Assembly: GCA_965112735.1 (NCBI GenBank)
Contig: OZ218960.1
Span: forward strand, 248,001-312,000
DNA from: Phaeosaccion multiseriatum
Taxonomy: Eukaryota; Ochrophyta, other classes
Length of the DNA: 64,000 bases
Reading direction: 5' to 3'
Positions 57,801 to 64,000 of the stretch are shown here, one piece after another. The notes under the pieces are model-generated. The model did not search any database. It saw only the letters and a program-made list of their open reading frames with translations, and was not told the DNA's origin. Both the position numbers and the translations under genes were made by a program. Position 1 is the first letter of the stretch. Every line of letters begins with the position of its first letter.

Positions 57801-60800
57801 CAGCCAAGTGGCGAAGAGAACACGTGGAAGAGTTGGTGGTACGGTTGAGCAAAGGCGGAGAACATGATCATGTGTGGTCACTGAAGCGTCAGAGTATTCA
57901 GACTCTTGAGCTTTTCTGCGGTGGAAGGAGCACCACTTGAGGGCATGGCAGCCAAAGCCATACACTTACAGATGCGCTTGGCCTACATCACGCCACGGTC
58001 ACCCATGGAGGATGCCCTGCAAGCAACCCACTCCACCACTCGCTACTTTCGTACGTACTTACGTATGCAGCTCCTTGGGGCATGTCCACTCCACGACTCT
58101 CTCGCACTTGACTTGCGAATGCTCGATGCGGGGATGGCACTTCAAGGGGCACACGTGACCGCACGCCTCCAACACCGCCCCGCAGTCCAAACTACACCCA
58201 CCATTCGGGGCCAGCTCCAGAAAGGCCTCAGGGGTGCTCAAGGTCATGTGTGTGTTTCCGTGGCGCTCGCAGGCGACGGGTAGACCGGGGTAGATGTGCC
58301 CTCCCTTCTGCAGAAGGGCTTGAAGCTTGCTGAAGAGAGTACGGTCGGCGGGCTTGCGCGACCTGTGGAGAGGGAGGAGGAGGAGAAAGAGAGGAAGATG
58401 GAGAGGGAGGTGGAGAGAGGGGATGGGGAAGGGCGGGTGCGTTTGTGGGTGTGTGTGAGTGTGTGAGTGTGCTTGTGAGCGTGTGGCGTGTGTGTATGTG
58501 CGCGCGTGTTTGCGTGTGTTGTGTTTGTTAGCTTTTGTGTGGCGGCGTATGTTTGTGTGTGTGTGTTTGTGTGTGTGCGTGTGTGTGTGTGTGTGTGCAT
58601 GCAGTCGAAGTGAGCTACATCCCACCCAAGCTCTCTCGGACTCGCATCCCGTGAGTCACCTTACACCCCATACCGTACTTCTATATATTAAACTAGCCTA
58701 CCCGATGAGGTGCTCCAGATCGGCGAATATGATCATTGCCGCCCTAGCTCGAGACATGGTCACGTTCAAACGGTTGGGGTCGCCGACAAAGCCCACCTTA
58801 TCCATAGAGAGGCACAAAGGAGCGCAGCCCGAGGAGTGGAGGAGGGGAGGGAGGATGCAGGTGTAAGGATTCTTCCTCTCTTCCTCTTGTTTCTCTCTTC
58901 TTCTTGTGCTCACCTCCTTGTTGCCGTTACTCCTCACAAGCGAGACGATGACAATGTCGCTCTCTTCCCCCTGGTAGTTGTCCACCGTGGACACGCGAAC
59001 GGCCGACGCTCCTCCCCCCCCTCCTCCTCCACCACCAGTGGTGGTACGGGCGACTCCGTTGGTCTGCTCAAACGCTGCGAGCTCGGCATTGTCCTGCGCG
59101 GAGATGTCAGCTATGAAGTCTGCCGCCGTGATCTTCTCTCGGAGCTCTCGGAGCTGGGCCAGGTAAGGCGTCAGCACCACCATGTCCGTCGTGGCGTAGC
59201 CCTTTTGAACATGGGGGGCGGTTTGGGTTGTTGGGTGGGTGGATGGGTGGGTACGATTGTGCGTGGGTGAGTGAGATTGAGAGGCCGCTCCCTCCCTTAC
59301 TCCCTCACTCCCTCACTCCTTACTCCCTCGTCCCCTCACTCCCTCACCCCCTCACCTGCTGGGCGAGGTAACGCACTGTCGACACCGCCATGTTGACCTG
59401 CGAGGGGAAAGAGGAGAGGCACAGATGGGGCAGCGAAGAGACGCGCCCTCGCGTTACTGGGCAGAATACGTAAGCAGTGCTTGAGTAGGCACTGCGTGAG
59501 TAGGCCCGGCTTGGCAGAGGCCGTGAATCGACACCCCTTCTCGTGTAGTGCTAGACTGAGACGGACGACATTGACGCCGCTCGCGTGGCCGGAAACCCTC
59601 ACTACCTCAGCGCTGACAAACAACCACGGCAACGACGAGGAGGAGCCACACACGCCTCGCACTCAGAGTCCCCACCCCTCACCCTCCAAGGGAAGGCCAA
59701 CAAACTGAAGCCCGCACTAACCTCGAAGTCGTTGATCTTCGAGGCCGATCCTCCGTCCCCTCTCTGGGCTAGGGAGGTGCTGCTCGCCTCGCTATGCCGG
59801 TGATCCACCACCACCACCCGGTCTAACAGCCCCCGAAGGGAGGGGCGCTCCAGCGTCTCGGGGGCATCCAGCAACTGGGGAGGAGGCGGAGAGGGAAAAG
59901 GGGAAGAAGGTTTTAACAACCGAAAGAGGGCAGCGAGGCACTGAGGGTGGGTGCTACCTACAGTACAAGGTGTCTACTTGTAGAGAGGCAGGATGGGGCC
60001 TTCTATCTTGTCTGAGCAAGCAAGCAAGAGTAGTCGGAGAAGTGCTCAGGGGCAGTGCGTTCGAAGCAAGGAACGGGGGGGGGGGGGGGCGATTCAACCA
60101 CCCATCATCGCCTCAATTGAGCTCCTTCCCCTTCCCCTCCTCCTCCCCCTCCCTCCTCCCTCCTCCCTCCTCCGCCTCGCTTGAAGGCCTCCGCACTTTT
60201 GGATACGTCATCTCTCGGACGAGGGCGGAAATGACTGGAGGCATGCGGTGCTGCTTGGAGAGGGTGACGTGCGGGTAGCCCGCGTTGACGAGGCGCTCGA
60301 AGAGAGACACGTTGAGGTTGTAGCCGTTGCTGCTCTCCACCCTCAGGTGGTACTGCTCGGTCTTCGGCCTACCAGGATCATATAGGTAGTGACGTGGTGA
60401 GGCAGTGAGGTAGTGAGGCAGTGAGGCAGTGGGGCAGCGAGGCAGTGAGGTAGTGAGGCAGTGAGGCAGTGGGGCAGTGGGGCAGTGAGGCAGTGAGGCA
60501 GTGAGGCAGCGAGGCAGTGAGGCAGTGAGGCAGCGAGGCAGTGAGGCAGCGAGGCAGTGAGGCAGCGAGGCAGTGAGGCAGTGAGGCAGCGTGGCAGTGA
60601 GGCAGTGAGGCAGTGAGGCAGTGAGGCAGCGTGGCAGTGAGGCAGTGAGGCAGTGAGGCAGCGAGGCAGTGAGGCAGTGAGGCAGTGAGGCAGTGAGGCA
60701 GTGAGGCAGTGAGGCAGTGAGGCAGCGAGGCAGTGAGGCAGTGAGGCAGTGAGGCAGTGAGGCAGTGAGGCAGTGAGGCAGCGAGGCAGTGAGGCAGTGA

Positions 60801-63106
60801 GGCAGTGAGGCAGTGAGGTAGTGAGGCAGTGAGGCAGTGAGGCAGTGAGGCAGCGAGGCAGTGAGGCAGCGAGGCAGCGAGGCAGTGAGGTAGTGAGGCA
60901 GTGGGGCAGTGAGGCAGGGAGGCAGTGAGGCAATGAGGCAGTGAGGCAGTGAGGCAGTGAGGCAGTGAGGCAGTGAGGCAGTGAGGCAGCGAGGCAGTGA
61001 GGCAGTGAGGCAGCGAGGTAGTGAGGCAGTGAGGCAGTGAGGCAGTGAGGTAGTGAGGCAGTGAGGCAGCGAGGCAGCGAGGCAGCGAGGCAGTGAGGCA
61101 GTGAGGCAGTGAGGCAGTGAGGCAGTGAGGCAGTGAGGCAGCGAGGCAGTGAGGCAGTGAGGCAGTGAGGCAGTGAGGCAGCGTGGCAGTGAGGCAGTGA
61201 GGCAGTGAGGCAGCGTGGCAGTAAGGCCCCTCCCTCGCCCCTCACCTCAACTGGAGATGATCGCCGATCATGATGATGTGTTGCGTGCTGGGCGATATCG
61301 ACGAGAGGATGTGTGCCTCCAAGATCTCGCACGCCTGTGTGGGGAAATAGCGACATGGGTGGGTAGAAGACACAGAGTCCATTCATTTGTTGCCTAGTGT
61401 TGAGTGGGTGTAAAGCGGGTCAGAGCCGGAGGGAAGAGGAAGGCACAGAGGCAGAAAGCCGTCCTCCATCCACTGCCATCTCCACCACCATCTACTGCCA
61501 TGGTCTTGCTCTCATGCTTCAATACCAATACATACCTCCTCCACGAGCAAGACGCTGCAGTTGGCTCTGCGGAGGAGATCTGCATTCATGGCAGCTCCTG
61601 TTGTGGTGCAGGCAATCACCCTGGCCAGTGATCGAGGAGTGAGGAGCGAGGAGAAAGCAAGACGGGCCATCAGGGGCAAAGACAGGGCAAAGACAGGGCA
61701 ACAACAGGGCAACAACAGCAGCAACAACGTAGGGGCACTCTACACACCTGACTTTGTCCACCAGTTCGTAGTCCGCCACCTTCTTGAGGTCCTTGAGCTC
61801 GTTGCCGAGGTCGTCGTACTCAGCCATCTGTGATGCGAGATCCAAGCGCTTCTCCCGCCGGATGGACTCGTGCCATGTTTCGAGCAGCTTCACTCGCTCC
61901 TGTATCAGTAAGTCAAGGAATGGGTTGGGGGTTAGTTTCATCGATTGGCTAGTAGGGCATACCCGCAAGACGTGTCCATCTATCTGTCAGCAGGCGGACT
62001 GACTAGACTGACTAGCTAGTGCTCTAGCCGATGGTTCAAGGGTTACAAAGCGCAAGGGTACAGTATGCATATCTCATCAGAGCCACTTGTCACTTTACCA
62101 CTTGCCTCCTTGGACTTGGCCCACAGATTGTCTGCTGACACCAGGTAGGTGGGGGGGGACAGGGGGAGCAGGGGTGGCAGAGGCGGGACGGTGAGGAGGG
62201 AAGGAGGGTCTGAACATGAGCCGAAGGGATGGGGAGGGCCAATCAGGAGGGAGGCGCTGTGGTGTAGGCCCACGAAAAGTGAGCAAGCAGGAGAGCCAAA
62301 GCAACAAGGAGCCAAAGGAGCCAAAGAAGCCAAAGAAGCCAAAGAAGCCAAAGAAGCCGGTTCCGTACCGCTCGCCTCCGACGCCTTGAGGCGAGTGGGC
62401 AAGGAGGAAGTCTTCTTGCCGCTTCGCCAGTCACGTATCACGCTGTCGATGCCGGCCTTCTTGCCATTCCTGCCCACTAGCGTCGCTCCATGCTCTTCCC
62501 GGATCGCGAGGGAGAGCTGGTTGTGGTACTCATCCTCCCCTTGCTGACGCAACCAGTCGAGGACGATGGAATAGGACGGCGTCATGTTGGGCCTCAGGAG
62601 CCTCTGCCCCCGCTCTATCATGCCCTCCAGGTCCTCCATCTGGCTCAATATCACGCCGTGACGTCTGCGCTGACAGGCGCTGAAGGACCCCCCGCCGCCG
62701 TTCCTCGCGAGCCCTGCTTCCTCGCTCTTCTGCCTGATGGTGTACTTCTCCATATCAGCGTCTCTACTGCCCCTACCCAGGCGAAGCATATCCGTGATGC
62801 CTGGTGTAGATGGTAGTGGATGGCAGTGGATGGCAGTGGATGGCAGTCGATGACAGTGAACGGCAGTGGATGGCAGTGAATGGCAGTGAACGGCAGTGGA
62901 TGGCAATGGATGGCAGTGGGTGGCAGTTGATGGCAGTGGACGGTATGGACGGACAGTAGCGCGGGAGGTGAGCGGGGAGCGAGGTGCGCGCTGTCTCCCG
63001 TATGCTTGCCAACCAGCCCGAACGCCTGTCTGTCTGTCTGTCTGTCTGTCTGCCTGCCTGTGTGTCTGTCTCTGTCTGTCTGTCTGTCTGTCTGTCTGCC
63101 TGTCTA

Positions 63107-63143
<37 letters not shown>

Positions 63144-64000
63144 ACGTCTGTCTGCCTGCCTACTGCCTGCCTTCCCGTATGCCTGTCTGCCTGCCTCCCT
63201 GTCTGCCTGCCTGCCTGTCTGTCTGTTTATCTGCCCACATGCCTGCCAACCGCTCCTCCCCAGTGCTCCTCTCCAGTGCACATTCCTGATGTGCTTGAGT
63301 AGTCGGCCTGCCCATATGCCTACGCCTTACTGACTTACTGACCTTTCGCCTCCAAGTCCTTCATAAAGGCATCCAGCGCGTGGTTCGTGTAACAGACGGT
63401 CAGGATCTTGGCCTCGGTGTTCTGCACAAGGGCGGGGGGGGTACCACAGAGCAAAGTGGCGAAGCAAGAGGGGGGGATAGCAAGAGAGTAAGAGCCCGCC
63501 CACGAATGGTATGGCAGGGTGAGTGTGTGTGTGTCTACCTGCTCTCTCTGCCTCTGCAGATCCCCTATTTCCTTCGCTTGCCACCACCAAAGTCCTCCCT
63601 AGAGGCATACGTGCAGGCTTGAGCATCTGCTTACCTCAAGGATGGCCCGCGCCAGGAGGGCTCCGATGAACGTCTTTCCTGCTCATGTTGGGCATCCAGC
63701 AAGTGCATATCCGAAAAGAACAAGTTGAGGGTGTGACAGAGTCGCAGAGAGGGGGCCGTGAGGCTTGCTGGAGAACGGGCAAGGCAGGGCAGGGCGGAGA
63801 TCTCCTCCCTAAATTGCCGACTCTGTTGAAGCGAGTAATGCACACACGCACATACACACACACATACACACACGTACGCACTCACTCACTCACGCACGCA
63901 CGCACGCACACCTCCTCACCGGTTCCAGGGGGGCCCTGAATTAGCGCGATGGCTTGCTGCAGAGCCCCCTCCACCGCGGCCCTCTGACTGGGGTCCAGCA
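47460..64000 (-). CDS. ZNFX1-type SF1 helicase fused to NFX1-like zinc fingers and three CbbX-like AAA+ modules (5' partial)
   Basis: At least 2376 residues from 36 exons; the N-terminus is beyond 64000. All joins are in frame from exon 63920-64000 to 47460-48530. Helicase part (exons down to 58702): [25 protein letters not shown], motif [35 protein letters not shown] and [13 protein letters not shown]. Next come Cys/His fingers ([18 protein letters not shown], then a CxxC-containing DKCVICIA) and coiled coil (57129-57262, 56919-56984, 56507-56727). After Gly-rich linkers come three AAA modules: (1) GNPGTGKTT / [12 protein letters not shown] / RGFGNARAV; (2) [11 protein letters not shown] / VLVIDEAYGL / HFGNGGEVD; (3) GSPGTGKTTVA / [11 protein letters not shown] / [16 protein letters not shown] ribbon lies near the end (AAGYI stop). 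ZNFX1-type helicases act in RNA surveillance or silencing; CbbX-like AAA modules are remodelling ATPases. The joint role is unknown. Confidence 0.85.
49578..49985. repeat. (GGGA)n array in helicase/AAA intron
   Basis: About 400 bp of GGGA with GGGACA interruptions, inside the intron between exons 50031-50246 and 49427-49469. Open frames of Pro-Ser-Leu or Arg-Glu-Gly repeats across it are artefacts. Confidence 0.95.
50258..50301. repeat. (CA)n tract
   Basis: About 20 CA units at the acceptor side of the intron before exon 50031-50246; on the sense strand it is a GT tract. Confidence 0.9.
50815..50905. repeat. (GGGGA)n pentanucleotide repeat
   Basis: About 17 GGGGA units at the acceptor end of the intron before exon 50719-50801; on the sense strand this is CCCCT and may serve as a polypyrimidine tract. 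Confidence 0.9.
53222..53263. repeat. (CA)n tract at a splice donor
   Basis: About 20 CA units; on the gene's strand it is GTGTGT starting exactly at the donor of exon 53264-53724. Confidence 0.9.
54060..54073 (-). other. Dispersed motif copy just before a 3' splice acceptor
   Basis: On the sense strand GTATCACCAACTGC is followed by CCCTCAG and exon 53940-54052, so the motif ends 7 nt before the exon. Confidence 0.85.
54626..54761. repeat. Tandem duplication of about 55 bp next to an AT tract
   Basis: GCGAATAGCATGGATGG through CCACACGCATG occurs twice (about 54627-54682 and 54708-54760) within one helicase/AAA intron; the first copy has an extra GATGG. Confidence 0.85.
54763..54829. repeat. 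(AT)n tract
   Basis: About 33 AT units following the second copy of the duplication, in the same intron. It is the longest AT-only run in a GC-rich window. Confidence 0.95.
56597..56610 (-). other. Exonic dispersed-motif copy in the helicase/AAA gene
   Basis: GTATCACCAACTGC on the + strand; the - strand gene reads CAGCAGTTGGTGATACAGCAG and encodes QQQLVIQQQ in the coiled-coil exon 56507-56727. Confidence 0.85.
60390..61228. repeat. (GAGGCAGT)n satellite in helicase/AAA intron
   Basis: About 100 copies of the 8-bp unit with AGCGAGGC and TAGTGAGG variants, filling nearly all of the intron between exons 61246-61334 and 60197-60368. Same unit as at 44626-44946. Confidence 0.95.
62811..62952 (-). 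repeat. (GGATGGCAGT)n array abutting a 3' splice site
   Basis: About 14 ten-bp units (GGATGGCAGT, GAACGGCAGT variants). On the sense strand they read CCACTGCCAT and end about 10 nt before the acceptor of exon 62369-62800. Confidence 0.9.
63024..63230. repeat. (TCTG)n with TGCC interruptions
   Basis: Tetranucleotide array in the same intron as 62811-62952. Open frames of Cys/Leu/Ser repeats here are artefacts. Confidence 0.92.

Noticed and set aside
60390-61228. Possible CRISPR array
   Set aside because: The units are contiguous 8-mers with no unique spacers, in a eukaryotic intron.
60343-61386. Apparent 347-aa protein of [12 protein letters not shown] repeats
   Set aside because: Translation of the GAGGCAGT satellite within an intron; the flanking exons join without it.

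Overview
This is a gene-dense, intron-rich, GC-rich nuclear window from a eukaryote. My best guess is a photosynthetic stramenopile (heterokont) or a related alga with a secondary red plastid. Support: spliceosomal GT-AG introns throughout (about 104 in my models); a signal peptide ending Ala-Cys-Ala-Phe on an HSP20-like protein, like a heterokont plastid presequence; an expanded-type HSF; CbbX-like AAA modules. A TMEM107-like ciliary transition-zone protein suggests a flagellated stage. No bacterial operon, tRNA, rRNA or CRISPR was seen. The species is not identified.

Layout, left to right: VPS26 3' exon (+, partial); TMEM107-like (-); UAP56/DDX39 DECD-box helicase (+); two-domain cytidine deaminase (-); heat-shock transcription factor (+); RAD17 checkpoint clamp loader (-); ethylene-receptor-like hybrid histidine kinase (+); single-exon TPR protein (-); very large condensin CAP-D-type HEAT protein (+); HSP20-like, probably plastid-targeted (-); an unresolved stretch with possible + strand coding traces; and a >16.5 kb, 36-exon gene (-) fusing a ZNFX1-type SF1 helicase, NFX1-like zinc fingers and three CbbX-like AAA+ modules, whose N-terminus lies beyond base 64000. 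Recognised genes alternate strand strictly, so they form divergent promoter pairs and convergent 3' pairs. Exon models were built by hand. In each complete model every splice phase joins in frame and the total is a multiple of three, which is the main support for the joins.

Functionally, several genes concern chromosomes and RNA: RAD17 (DNA-damage checkpoint), condensin CAP-D, UAP56 (mRNA splicing and export) and the helicase/AAA giant. Others are HSF and HSP20 (heat stress), cytidine deaminase (pyrimidine salvage), VPS26 (retromer) and a two-component sensor.

The most unusual features are: (1) a histidine kinase whose N-terminal membrane domain carries the ethylene-receptor signature D25, Y32, P36 and C-x3-H; (2) the helicase/zinc-finger/triple-AAA fusion; (3) two short dispersed motifs, GTATCACCAACTGC and CCATCCACTGCCATCC, each recurring many times in 64 kb, in both exons and introns, with the intronic sense copies mostly close to 3' splice sites; (4) about 428 bp of pure (GGA)n inside a coding exon; (5) an 8-bp GAGGCAGT satellite in introns of two different genes.
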